DNA of 64,000 nt from Oligella urethralis DSM 7531 (GTDB lineage Bacteria > Pseudomonadota > Gammaproteobacteria > Burkholderiales > Burkholderiaceae_B), in assembly GCF_000372065.1 (NCBI RefSeq), contig NZ_AQVB01000001.1:71375-135374 (forward strand), given 5' to 3'. Positions within the stretch are counted from its first letter, which is position 1. Each line of letters opens with the position of its first letter. Both the position numbers and the translations under genes were made by a program. The notes under the pieces were generated by a model that saw only the letters and a program-made list of their open reading frames with translations, did no database searches and was not told where the DNA came from. Positions 39,032 through 47,542 of the stretch are shown piece after piece.

Positions 39032-39427
39032 ATGCGTCATCGTAAAGGTTTACGTAAACTTAACCGCACTTCAGCTCACCGTACCGCCATGTTCCGTAAC
39101 ATGTCTGTTTCTTTAATCGAGCATGAAGCGATTAAAACCACCCTGCCTAAGGCTAAGGAATTGCGTCGTGTGATTGAGCCTTTAATCACACTAGCCAAAA
39201 ACCCTACAGTTGCTAACCGCCGTTTGGCTTTTGCGCGCTTACGCGATCGTGATGCCGTTACCAAGTTATTCAATGACTTAGGTCCTCGTTTCCAAGACCG
39301 TCCAGGCGGTTACACTCGTATTCTTAAGATGGGCTTCCGTCAAGGTGATAATGCGCCGATGGCTTATATGGAGCTAGTTGATTACGCTGAGCAGCAGGAA
39401 GCTGAGGTAGCAGCAGACGAGGAGTAA
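39032..39427 (+). CDS. rplQ: 50S ribosomal protein bL17
   Basis: 131 residues. [24 protein letters not shown] is the invariant start and [26 protein letters not shown] the C-terminal signature. It binds near the peptide exit tunnel. It closes the ribosomal cluster; a strong terminator follows, and then the accessory region begins. Confidence 0.98.
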   Translation: MRHRKGLRKLNRTSAHRTAMFRNMSVSLIEHEAIKTTLPKAKELRRVIEPLITLAKNPTVANRRLAFARLRDRDAVTKLFNDLGPRFQDRPGGYTRILKMGFRQGDNAPMAYMELVDYAEQQEAEVAADEE

Positions 39428-39462
39428 TTCTTTACTCTGCGTTAAGGTCGTGAGATCGTATG

Positions 39463-39498
39463 TAGCCCCGAGGTAGTTGATACGTCGGGGCTATTTTT
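39463..39498 (+). terminator. Intrinsic terminator after rplQ
   Basis: TAGCCCCGA (39463) pairs with TCGGGGCTA (39485) around a 13-base loop, followed by TTTTT. It marks the right end of the ribosomal operon. Confidence 0.88.
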
Positions 39499-39598
39499 AT
39501 GTCACCTTATTGTGTTCAATAAATTCATCAGTGCACTTGAAAAAACTAAGTGAGAGGGTTTTAGGTTAAGCTCTCTAGTGATTCTAGGTAAAATATAG

Positions 39599-39742
39599 TT
39601 TACAGTGTTCATACTTGGGTTGTTACGTAGCTTGCGTGAGGGCGGTGTATTAAAAGAGCTTCGAGCAGCTAGCGGCAACAGACCTGCTGTACTATGTTTC
39701 CCTGAGCTGTTAAGTATAGCTGAAGGACGAAAAGTGGTGTAG
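39599..39742 (+). pseudogene. C-terminal remnant resembling a Fic-family protein
   Basis: The plus frame from 39599 after a TAG stop reads 47 codons to a TAG at 39740-39742, with no start codon and ribosome site of its own. It contains LLRSLREGGVLKELRAASG and then NRPAVLCFPELLSIAEGR, which looks like the winged-helix tail that ends Fic-domain proteins. No Fic motif (HPFxxGNGR) exists in the window, so only a tail remains, probably after deletion. Family assignment is from memory of the pattern and uncertain; an 89-codon antisense frame over it is not thought to be coding. Confidence 0.4.
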
Positions 39743-39775
39743 TTCCTTTGAGGAGCCTCTGTGCGCATCAAATAT

Positions 39776-39813
39776 ATTTGTGGAGCCTAAAATGCAAAAC
39801 AGGCTCCACAAAT
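39776..39813. terminator. 13-bp perfect inverted repeat between two gene remnants
   Basis: ATTTGTGGAGCCT (39776-39788) and AGGCTCCACAAAT (39801-39813) pair perfectly around 12 bases. AT-rich sequence flanks both sides. It lies between the end of the Fic-like tail (39742) and the end of a minus-strand tail (39826), the position expected of a bidirectional terminator for two convergent genes. Confidence 0.6.
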
Positions 39814-39825
39814 TTAAAATTTAAC

Positions 39826-39945
39826 TTAAGCGACCCAGTCACCGACCCAGTAGTTGAGCTCGATGCCGTAGATCGTTGAAGCGTCTTGCTGCAGTATCAA
39901 GCTAGAAATGACCCTGGCAGACAAAGCAACTAGCCCCAAGCAAAC
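39826..39945 (-). pseudogene. Possible C-terminal tail of a lost minus-strand gene
   Basis: On the minus strand, 39 sense codons run to a TAA at 39826-39828 with no start signal; the upstream frame is closed by TAG at 39946-39948 on that strand. The tail includes LILQQDASTIYGIELNYWVG and ends DWVA, a composition unlike random sequence, and it stops 12 bases from a long hairpin. I do not recognise the family. It may equally be chance. Confidence 0.25.
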
Positions 39946-40223
39946 CTATCAGTTGAGCAAGTTTGGAAAACGTAGTTAAGGCAGTTATTAAACAAGGGTA
40001 AGGGATAATAAATCATGAAAGTTAAATTCAAAGTTCAGCACTAAGCGACTGCTTGGCGCTGGACTCATAATAACAAACGCCAACATAGCATTAGGTGGCA
40101 TCACACCGAGGCAAAAATTACATCAACAAAAATTAACTAATTCTACTGCCAACGGCTATTAAAAAAGGGGGATCACCATAAATCTAATATACTGATAAAT
40201 TATTCCTAGGTCCTAGAGTAAAA
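39946..40223. other. AT-rich gap before the Wadjet operon, with small palindrome
   Basis: No gene is seen. The stretch is AT-rich with stops in all frames. Just before jetA, CTAGG-T-CCTAG at 40206-40216 is a short palindrome that could be an operator or part of a promoter; a TATACT at about 40187 could be a -10 box but lacks a -35 partner. Confidence 0.4.
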
Positions 40224-41678
40224 ATGAACTTTCAACTTGCGCAAGCGCAATATCGTCGCTATTTTGAGGAGCATCAGGCTTGGGTGCTGCTGCGTGCCGA
40301 TAATGCGCCTTATATTTTTGCTTTTATTGAGACGCTTTTTAGTGATAATGCTGAGGTCACCTATGGACAGGCGCGTCAGTTATTAGATGCGGAACTGGTG
40401 CAGAGCCGTGATCTGGGCGTCTGGGAGAGTAACACGCCTGCCACTACCTATTTAAATCAATGGATTCAGCAAGGGTATTTGCGTGAGTTAAATGATCAAC
40501 TGAGTACCACCGATGCTTTTCAGAGCGCATTGCGTTTTGTTAAGGCCCTGGATGAGCGTTCTGCCGGTACCACAGCCTCACACTTGCGGATTGTGCAGGA
40601 GGCGGTGCGGGATTGTGTGGTGGCGCTCAGTACGGAGCCAGAGGATAAGTTAGCCCATCTGCAGCAGAAAAAAGCCGAGATTCAGGCTGAAATTGATGCC
40701 ATTGAAGCAGGGGTGATTATTGAGCTAGATGAGGCCACCAAACGTGAGCGTATGCGTGAGGTATATCATCTTGCCTTTCAGTTAAGCGGAGATTTTCGTC
40801 ATTTGGAGGAGGAGATTCGCCTACTTGACAAGGATATTCGCACGCAAATGATCACGGATGATGCCACCCGTGGCGAAATTCTACAAAAGCTGATGGATCA
40901 GGAAGCGGAATTGCTTAAAACCGAGGCGGGTAGTGCCTTTGATGGTTTTTTTCAATTGTTATGTGATCCGCATCGGCAGCAGGAGTTTCGTGAGCAATTG
41001 CGGTTCTTGGCAGAAAGTGATGCGGCAGGGTATTTGACTGCATCACAGCAATATTATTTGGCAGAGTTGTTGACGGTGCTTTCTAAAGAAAGCGATCAAG
41101 TGATTCGTATGCGTCGTCGTACTGAGCAGGAGCTACGTCAATATATTGAGAGTGGTCAGGCCACGGAAAATCATCAGGTTAATCGCCTGATGATTGAGTT
41201 GGAAAAGGCAGCCATTGCGCTGGATATCGACCCCGCTATGTTGCGTCAAAAAACCGCACTTAGTTTAGCCATTGAACCCATTTCTTTTTTCTCCTTAGAT
41301 TCATGGCGCTTACGAGCACCGGCAGAACGCCTAGAAATTAATACCGATGAAGAGGAGAATTTGCAGCATTTGGATGCTCATGTATTGGCCGAATTAGAAA
41401 CTGTGAATACGATGGCGGTGGTCAGTGAGCTCCATCAAATTCTGCAACAAGATGGGGTGAGAACCATCCAGGAATTAGCAGAGCGCCGAGTGATTCATTT
41501 GGGTTTGGAGGAGTTAATGGTCTATGTGCGCTTGGCTAAGGCCATTGATGCCGTGGAATTGACGGGTCGTGAAAGCTTTGTGATTTACGATAGAAAGCAG
41601 CCGCTTCGAGTGTCGGTGCCGAAGCTTTTACTAAGCGCAGAGAGTTTTCCGCCGTCTTTGGATAGTCTAGTGATTTAG
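40224..41678 (+). CDS. jetA: Wadjet defence protein JetA (DUF3375, MukF-like kleisin)
   Basis: 484 residues, normal for JetA/MksF-type proteins (DUF3375). The N-terminus QAQYRRYFEEHQAWVLLRADNAPYIFAFIETLF is a winged-helix region typical of the family; the middle (residues 145-235) is charged coiled coil, for example LAHLQQKKAEIQAEIDAIEAG, and the C-terminal third ends with another winged-helix-like part. JetA is the kleisin that bridges the SMC heads of JetC and holds JetB. It begins a four-gene operon, 13 bases before jetB. Ribosome site is weak (AGAG). Family assignment is greatly strengthened by the gene order. Confidence 0.92.
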   Translation: MNFQLAQAQYRRYFEEHQAWVLLRADNAPYIFAFIETLFSDNAEVTYGQARQLLDAELVQSRDLGVWESNTPATTYLNQWIQQGYLRELNDQLSTTDAFQSALRFVKALDERSAGTTASHLRIVQEAVRDCVVALSTEPEDKLAHLQQKKAEIQAEIDAIEAGVIIELDEATKRERMREVYHLAFQLSGDFRHLEEEIRLLDKDIRTQMITDDATRGEILQKLMDQEAELLKTEAGSAFDGFFQLLCDPHRQQEFREQLRFLAESDAAGYLTASQQYYLAELLTVLSKESDQVIRMRRRTEQELRQYIESGQATENHQVNRLMIELEKAAIALDIDPAMLRQKTALSLAIEPISFFSLDSWRLRAPAERLEINTDEEENLQHLDAHVLAELETVNTMAVVSELHQILQQDGVRTIQELAERRVIHLGLEELMVYVRLAKAIDAVELTGRESFVIYDRKQPLRVSVPKLLLSAESFPPSLDSLVI

Positions 41679-41691
41679 CGCAGGGTAGAAC

Positions 41692-42339
41692 ATGAGCGAG
41701 GAGATTCAAGATACAGAACAAACACAAGGCACTGAGCCCGTGCAAAATCTGCCGGCTGAGCTGCGTCGTGCATTAGTCTATTTGTTAAAAAACAGTATTG
41801 TGTTGCATGCCGATAATCCGCAGTTGTTTAGTAGCTTATGTCATTATCAGCAGCAGATTCGTGATTATTTGCAGCAAATCTATATTTATTTGGTGCTGGA
41901 TGAGATTGAGGGCGTGGCGTTTATCGCTAGAGAGCCGACGGAGCAGGATCTAATCAGTGAAGAAGAAAATGATGTGCCTTCGCTGATTTCTCCACGCTCA
42001 TTAAGCGTGCTGGATACCTTATTGTTGTTGATTCTACGTAAGCATTATCAGGAGCGACAGACGGCGGGTGAGCAGAAAGTGATGATTGATATTGAGCGTA
42101 TTGAGGCGCAATTGACGCCCTTTACTGCATTGGTTCAGCATGCAAGTAAGGATCGACGGCGCCTTGTCAGTAGTCTTAAAAACTTTGTGGAACGTAAGCT
42201 CTTATTGAGCGTAAGTAGTGGTGAGCGTTATGAAATTACCCCGATTATTCGCTACGTTGTGAACGCACAGTTTTTGGAGACGATGTTAGCGGAGTACCGT
42301 CAATTAGCACAAGTTGATGCTGGAGTAGTAGATGAGTAA
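41692..42339 (+). CDS. jetB: Wadjet defence protein JetB (DUF4194, MukE-like)
   Basis: 215 residues of the DUF4194 family. LRRALVYLLKNSIVLHADNPQLFSSL near residue 25, then IYLVLDEIEGVAFIARE, LDTLLLLILRKHYQE and RRRLVSSLKNFVERKLLL mark the paired winged-helix fold that binds the kleisin, as MukE/MksE does. It overlaps jetC by eight bases (ATGAGTAA), implying coupled translation. Confidence 0.92.
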   Translation: MSEEIQDTEQTQGTEPVQNLPAELRRALVYLLKNSIVLHADNPQLFSSLCHYQQQIRDYLQQIYIYLVLDEIEGVAFIAREPTEQDLISEEENDVPSLISPRSLSVLDTLLLLILRKHYQERQTAGEQKVMIDIERIEAQLTPFTALVQHASKDRRRLVSSLKNFVERKLLLSVSSGERYEITPIIRYVVNAQFLETMLAEYRQLAQVDAGVVDE

Positions 42340-45300
42340 TTCACAATTGGATTTGTACGGTGACTATGCCGCGGCAGGTATCGAAACCGGCGGCAGAAAA
42401 GGGCAGGTACGTTTAGCGGAAATCTCGGTCTACAATTGGGGTTCTTTTTCTGAGCGCATACATACGGCACCCATTGATAGAGAGGGTACGCTCATCACCG
42501 GGGATAATGGCTCGGGTAAATCCACTTTAATTGACGGTTTAATGGCCTTATTACAAGCGCCAGGTCGTGCCAGTTTTAATATCGCCGCGGCCCAGGGCGA
42601 TAAGCGTGATAGAAATCTAGTGTCCTATATGCGGGGTAGCTACGGCACCTCGCATGACGGCGCCGGTACCCGTGTCTTAAATAAACGTCCTAAGGCGGTG
42701 GTGACTGGTTTGCGGGCGCAGTATCAGTTCGACGGTGGCAGTGTCGTGAGTTTGATGGCGATATTTTTTATTAAAGATGCCAGTAACAGCTACAGTGATG
42801 TTAATAAACTGTATTTTATTGCCGATGAGGATATTAGTCTTAAAACGCTGTTAGACGCTTTTTCTAAGTCAACCATGCGTGAGTTTAAGCGTTGGGTTGA
42901 GCAACAGGTCAATTTACGTTGTTTTGACGATCGTTTCAGCGAATATCAGACGGTTTATCGACAAAAACTCACCATGGGGAATGAAAATGCCCCCGCCTTG
43001 TTGGCTCGTGCCTTGGGTTTAAAAAAAATTGATGACTTAACCAAACTGATTCGGGAATTGGTATTGGAACCCGGTAATATCCGGGAATTAGCACGTGATA
43101 TTGTGCATGAGTTTGCCGATCTTTTAGCCACGCATGAGCGTTTGGTGGATACGCGCGAGCGAGTTAAGCATTTGCAGCGATTACTGCCCCTTCATCAAGC
43201 ATTGCAGGAGGTTGAAAAGCTGCTAGCGCAGTTGGAGCAAGATAAGGTCGGTTTACCCATTTTTGAAGCAAAGCAACAAGTTATCGCTTTAGCTGAGCGC
43301 ATTCATCGCTTAGAGGAAGAAATGGCGGCACTTAAAGAGGCGATGGAGCGATTAAGTGCAGAAGAGCAAAGGGCAGATGCTTATACGGATCAATGCTACG
43401 CCGCTTATCTGCAGTTGGGCGGCAGTCAAATTGAGCCTTTGCGTCAACAGCTGAGTGCCTTGCAGGAGCGCCTGGGACGTATGGTGCGTGACAGTCAGCG
43501 CTATCAGAAGCTATGTCGTGATTTACAGTTAGGGCATGACTTAGTAGGCAGCGTGTTTCGCGATAATCAGCGTGTGGCCAATGAACAGCTGCGGCAAGCG
43601 GAGTTTGAATTGCCGCGCCTTGAAGAAGCCTTTTTTGCCAACAAACAAAAGCTAATTGAGCTTGATGCTGAGTACCGGGAATTAAGTTCGCTGATTCATG
43701 AGATGCAACAGCGTCCTAACTCCAATATTGATATTAAATATCAACAGCTGCGCGATCGTATGGTGGAAGAGCTGGGGATTGCCGATGAAAAGTTGGTCTT
43801 TATTGGCGAATTGATTGATGTGGCAGAACTCGAGTTGCCCTGGAAAGGGGCAATTGAGCGTGCCTTGGGTCAGCGTAAATTGAATTTATTGGTACCGGAA
43901 GCGGATGCTAAGCGTGTTACGCGCTGGTTGAATCAACGTCATTTAGGTTTAAACCTAAGCGTGGAGCTAGTGGATGCAGTGACGCAAACGGTGAGCTCTT
44001 TTGAGGCGGGCGGCTTTTTAGAAAAATTGATTTGGCGTGAGCACGCATATCAAAATTGGCTTAAAAATCATTTAAGCCGTTTTGATCTGTGGTGCGTAGA
44101 CACGGTGGAGGAATTGAATCGTACGCCTTACTCCATGACGGTAGAGGGTTTAATCCACCTGAAACAGGGTTCTTTTGAGAAAAAAGATCGTCACAAAGTC
44201 GATGATCGACGTCAATGGCAATTGGGTTTTGACGCGAAAGCCAAACTGAATTTGTTATTGGCGCAGCAGCAAGCATTGCAAGCCTCGTTAGTCACGGCCA
44301 AAGCGCAGGCAGAGAAAAGCCAACAGCAGCGGGATGACTATCGTGAGCAAAGTCAATGGTGTCAGCAATTATTGACCTTTGACTGGGATAGTATTGATGT
44401 GCCACGTTATGAAAAAGAACGTGAGGAGTTAAGTAAACGCTTAGCAGCCTTGGAAGATGATCAAAGCGATTTACAACAGGCCAAATTCCGTTGGGAGGAG
44501 GCCAAAAAAGCAGTTGTCACGATTCAAAAGCAAAAAGAGGCGCAAAACAAAAAAATCGGCGCTCTGGAAAACGCATTAAAATCAGCCGAAACTCAACATG
44601 CAGAGAAATTACCCTTGGCACAAGAGGCTTTGGATGAGGTGGTGCAAGCTCGTCTGGCACTGCGATTGGACGCATATGATGAGAGTGATAAATCACCTTA
44701 TTATGCGCTTAGTAAAGCCCTGGAGCGAGAGTATGCTCAAGCACAGAATCGCCAAATCAAGGATAAGGAAGCGGTAGCGAGTTTATTAGGTAGCTTTAGA
44801 GGACGAGAAAAATGGCAGCCGTATACCGTGGATTGGGTGAGTGGTTTTGAAGCACTGTATGACGCCTTAACCTATCTTGAGTATTTGGAAAAAGAAGGCT
44901 TGCCCGTCTTAGTTGAGCAATATCAGGAGCGCTTAAATAAAAATATGACGCAATCGATTGCTTTACTGTATACCAATATTGAAGCGGAGTTCGCTGATAT
45001 TCGCGATCGTATCAGCCGGATTAATCGGGTGCTGAGTAAAACAGAATTTAGACCCAATAGTTATTTAAAACTGAATCCACGCCGTGAGCGCTATCCTGCG
45101 ATTCAAGATTTTACGCAAAAAATGAATTTGGCCTTAAGTAGTATGAATGATGCCGATCAGGATAAGCGCTTTAGCTTGGTAAATGACGTGGTCAGTATTT
45201 TAAAGAATGCCTTGGAGTCTAGTCGTGTGGATGATGAGCGCTTATTGGATCCGCGTAAACAAATGTCCTTTTATGCTGAAGAAATTCAGTTAGGCACAGA

Positions 45301-45724
45301 GCAAGTGTTGGATGTATTGGATTCCTCTAGCGGTAAATCAGGTGGTGAAAAGGAGGCCTTTGCCGGTACGATTGTAGCAGCTAGCTTAGCCTATGTATTG
45401 ACGCCTAAGGATGAGGAGTATCCGGTGTATGCGACGGTGTTTTTAGATGAGGCTTTTTCGAATGCAGCAGAGGGTGTGGCGGCACGAGTGATTAAGGTGT
45501 TTAAGGCATTAAAGTTACATGTGAACTTAATTACGCCTTATAAAAATCTGAATGTGGCGCGTGAAGCGGCACGCAGTTTGATTTTGACGGAGCGTAAGGC
45601 TGAAACTCATGAAAGTCGATTGCGAGAAATTAGTTGGGAGCTGATTGACGAGCAGCAGGCAAAGCGTCAGCGGGACTTAAAGCAATATGCACAGAGCCAA
45701 GGGGTTCAAGTGTATGAGCAGTAA
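42332..45724 (+). CDS. jetC: Wadjet defence protein JetC (MukB/MksB-like SMC ATPase)
   Basis: 1130 residues. Walker A is GDNGSGKST at residues 57-65 (K63); the signature-like SSGKSGGEKEAFAGT lies near residue 1000-1013 and Walker B is TVFLDEAF with D1039/E1040. Two long coiled-coil stretches (about 285-500 and 620-800) flank a central hinge-like region around ELIDVAELELPWKGAIERALG. This is the SMC motor that extrudes plasmid DNA loops in Wadjet. All ATPase motifs are intact. Confidence 0.94.
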   Translation: MSNSQLDLYGDYAAAGIETGGRKGQVRLAEISVYNWGSFSERIHTAPIDREGTLITGDNGSGKSTLIDGLMALLQAPGRASFNIAAAQGDKRDRNLVSYMRGSYGTSHDGAGTRVLNKRPKAVVTGLRAQYQFDGGSVVSLMAIFFIKDASNSYSDVNKLYFIADEDISLKTLLDAFSKSTMREFKRWVEQQVNLRCFDDRFSEYQTVYRQKLTMGNENAPALLARALGLKKIDDLTKLIRELVLEPGNIRELARDIVHEFADLLATHERLVDTRERVKHLQRLLPLHQALQEVEKLLAQLEQDKVGLPIFEAKQQVIALAERIHRLEEEMAALKEAMERLSAEEQRADAYTDQCYAAYLQLGGSQIEPLRQQLSALQERLGRMVRDSQRYQKLCRDLQLGHDLVGSVFRDNQRVANEQLRQAEFELPRLEEAFFANKQKLIELDAEYRELSSLIHEMQQRPNSNIDIKYQQLRDRMVEELGIADEKLVFIGELIDVAELELPWKGAIERALGQRKLNLLVPEADAKRVTRWLNQRHLGLNLSVELVDAVTQTVSSFEAGGFLEKLIWREHAYQNWLKNHLSRFDLWCVDTVEELNRTPYSMTVEGLIHLKQGSFEKKDRHKVDDRRQWQLGFDAKAKLNLLLAQQQALQASLVTAKAQAEKSQQQRDDYREQSQWCQQLLTFDWDSIDVPRYEKEREELSKRLAALEDDQSDLQQAKFRWEEAKKAVVTIQKQKEAQNKKIGALENALKSAETQHAEKLPLAQEALDEVVQARLALRLDAYDESDKSPYYALSKALEREYAQAQNRQIKDKEAVASLLGSFRGREKWQPYTVDWVSGFEALYDALTYLEYLEKEGLPVLVEQYQERLNKNMTQSIALLYTNIEAEFADIRDRISRINRVLSKTEFRPNSYLKLNPRRERYPAIQDFTQKMNLALSSMNDADQDKRFSLVNDVVSILKNALESSRVDDERLLDPRKQMSFYAEEIQLGTEQVLDVLDSSSGKSGGEKEAFAGTIVAASLAYVLTPKDEEYPVYATVFLDEAFSNAAEGVAARVIKVFKALKLHVNLITPYKNLNVAREAARSLILTERKAETHESRLREISWELIDEQQAKRQRDLKQYAQSQGVQVYEQ

Positions 45725-46946
45725 GGCACCGGACTGGGGTGTGTTAGTGACGACAGCGCGCGAGCGTTGGCGTAGTCGTTTTTTGGATAATGCTAAAAAC
45801 TACCGCAGTGTATTAGCCGGCGAGGTTGAGTTTCCGCTGACGCTACCATTAAAACCACCCAAAAGCGCTAAGGACATTCTTGCGCATACGGCGCACTTTC
45901 AAGCTTTTTATCAGCAATGGCAAGCCTTGGAGCGCAGTTTGGCGAATACTGCCTGTGAGGTGGTGTGGGAGCTTAAGCGCTTTCAGTCGGTGGCCGAACA
46001 GAGGTTGCCGGTGCGTTTGGTGGTGCACGATGCGGCCGGATTAATGCGTTTTATTGGCTCCTCGGCTTATCAGCAATGGCAGAGCTCAGAGCGCTTATTG
46101 CATACTGTGGTAACGGGGATTGGCGCTACAGACTCAGTGAGTCTACGCACGACCTTGATTAAGCATTTAGCCACCTTAGAAGCCATGAGCGAGGACAAGC
46201 TGCGCTTATTGTTAGGAGTCTTGCCACAGTTACAAGCGCAGATGGGGCGAGGTGAATACTTAAGAGCCCTGCCGGTCGTGGGTGTTGATACCAAATTTAT
46301 TGAGCAGCATGGTTATTTGCTCGAAGCTATTTTAGATGTGTTGCATGAGGGGGCGATCAGCGCTGCCGGTGGCTTATCATCTTGGTTAGCTTGCTTGGAA
46401 AAGCCGCGTGATTGGCTATTGGTGCGACCTCTATGCCCTAAGCCCTTGGAGGCGTTGGCGGGGATGTCGATTTTACGCCTCTCAACGGAGACGCTATGGC
46501 ACATGCCTTTGCCAGCACACAATATTTTAATTATTGAAAATGAGCAGTCCTGTTTGGCTTTGAGCCATATTCCGGAGACCATCGCTGTTGCTGGTGGCGG
46601 TAAAAACCTAAGTTGGTTAGGGGCGGAGTGGTTGGCCGATAAACGAGTGGCTTATTGGGGTGACATTGACTCCGAAGGCTTTGCCATGCTCAGTCAGGCG
46701 CGCACTAAGGTGCCCCAGCTGAAGGCGTTGATGATGGATGCCGCTACCGTTGAGCGCTTTGCGGAGCGGATGGTGGAGGAGCCTCACTCGGTCTTTAAAG
46801 CACCGGAATGCTTGCTTGAGGCGGAGCAACATTTATTTCAAAATCTACGTCGTGGTGTTTATCAGCAAGGGCGTCTAGAGCAAGAGCGCTTAGATAGAGA
46901 TTATATACAGCAGCAGGTATTAGCATGGGCTGTCGCGGAGGAATAG
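45714..46946 (+). CDS. jetD: Wadjet nuclease subunit JetD (DUF3322-DUF2220, Toprim-like)
   Basis: 410 residues from ATG 45714, which overlaps the last 11 bases of jetC; an ATG 27 bases upstream is deep inside jetC and less likely. The N-terminal DUF3322 part contains FPLTLPLKPPKSAKDIL; the C-terminal DUF2220 part is a Toprim-like fold with E275 in LIIENEQSC and D317-x-D319 in YWGDIDSEGF, the expected metal ligands. JetD cleaves the plasmid after JetABC recognises small circular DNA. Its catalytic residues are intact, so the whole system looks functional. Confidence 0.92.
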   Translation: MSSKAPDWGVLVTTARERWRSRFLDNAKNYRSVLAGEVEFPLTLPLKPPKSAKDILAHTAHFQAFYQQWQALERSLANTACEVVWELKRFQSVAEQRLPVRLVVHDAAGLMRFIGSSAYQQWQSSERLLHTVVTGIGATDSVSLRTTLIKHLATLEAMSEDKLRLLLGVLPQLQAQMGRGEYLRALPVVGVDTKFIEQHGYLLEAILDVLHEGAISAAGGLSSWLACLEKPRDWLLVRPLCPKPLEALAGMSILRLSTETLWHMPLPAHNILIIENEQSCLALSHIPETIAVAGGGKNLSWLGAEWLADKRVAYWGDIDSEGFAMLSQARTKVPQLKALMMDAATVERFAERMVEEPHSVFKAPECLLEAEQHLFQNLRRGVYQQGRLEQERLDRDYIQQQVLAWAVAEE

Positions 46947-47054
46947 TATTCTCAGCTGTATTGGCAGACTGAAAGCTATCTAAGCATTTACAATATCGCA
47001 TGACGTTAAAAAAGTCATTGTCGTATCGTTGAATTTATTTTAGGGATGTACTGT

Positions 47055-47531
47055 ATGCGCTTTAAGGTGAATCGTAAGGAACTGTGGTCAGTGTTGCTGA
47101 TGCTGATATTGGCGGTGCCTACGATAGTCGGAAGTTTAAATTATCAGTTGGGAAGCTTGGCACGCATGGGACCAGGGTATTTCCCGTTGATTCTTGGCTG
47201 TGTCTTAGCTTTTTTGGCGCTGCTTTTGTTATTTAGTCCCGAGCCTGTTGAAACGAGTATCAATGAGGGGGTCGAGGAGCATAGTTTGAGTCTTAAGGAG
47301 CAAGTCATCACGTGGCTTACCATCATCGCATCCGTGCTCGCATTTATCCTCCTTGGCAAATACGGTGGGCTAATTCCAGCGACCTTTGTGATGTGCACGC
47401 TAGCCGCGTTTGCGGATAGAAGAAATTCCTGGCTTACTAATCTCATGATTGGTGTGGTGTTGACAGTGGTGGCAGTGGGCCTATTTCGCTATGGCTTACA
47501 GATTCAATTTCCACTCTTTACATGGGGTTAA
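47055..47531 (+). CDS. tctB: Tripartite tricarboxylate transporter small subunit TctB
   Basis: 158 residues from ATG 47055, which has AGGGA at good spacing; ATG 47046 overlaps that site. It has four hydrophobic segments and the early motif LGSLARMGPGYFPLILG, which is characteristic of TctB. Works with TctA and a periplasmic TctC to take up citrate or other carboxylates. It is 108 bases after jetD and 11 bases before tctA. Confidence 0.92.
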   Translation: MRFKVNRKELWSVLLMLILAVPTIVGSLNYQLGSLARMGPGYFPLILGCVLAFLALLLLFSPEPVETSINEGVEEHSLSLKEQVITWLTIIASVLAFILLGKYGGLIPATFVMCTLAAFADRRNSWLTNLMIGVVLTVVAVGLFRYGLQIQFPLFTWG

Positions 47532-47542
47532 TGGGATAGCGT

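Noticed and set aside
39502-39771. 89-codon minus-strand open frame after rplQ
   Set aside because: It runs antisense to the Fic-like tail, which has the more protein-like composition, and it lacks a ribosome site and a recognisable product.
39946-40223. An attachment site or integrase near the Wadjet operon
   Set aside because: No integrase, tRNA gene or direct repeats bordering the region could be seen.
42332-45724. JetC as SbcC, RecN or chromosomal MukB
   Set aside because: Neighbouring DUF3375, DUF4194 and DUF2220 genes and the 1130-residue length fit Wadjet/Mks; MukB is longer and comes with mukF and mukE.
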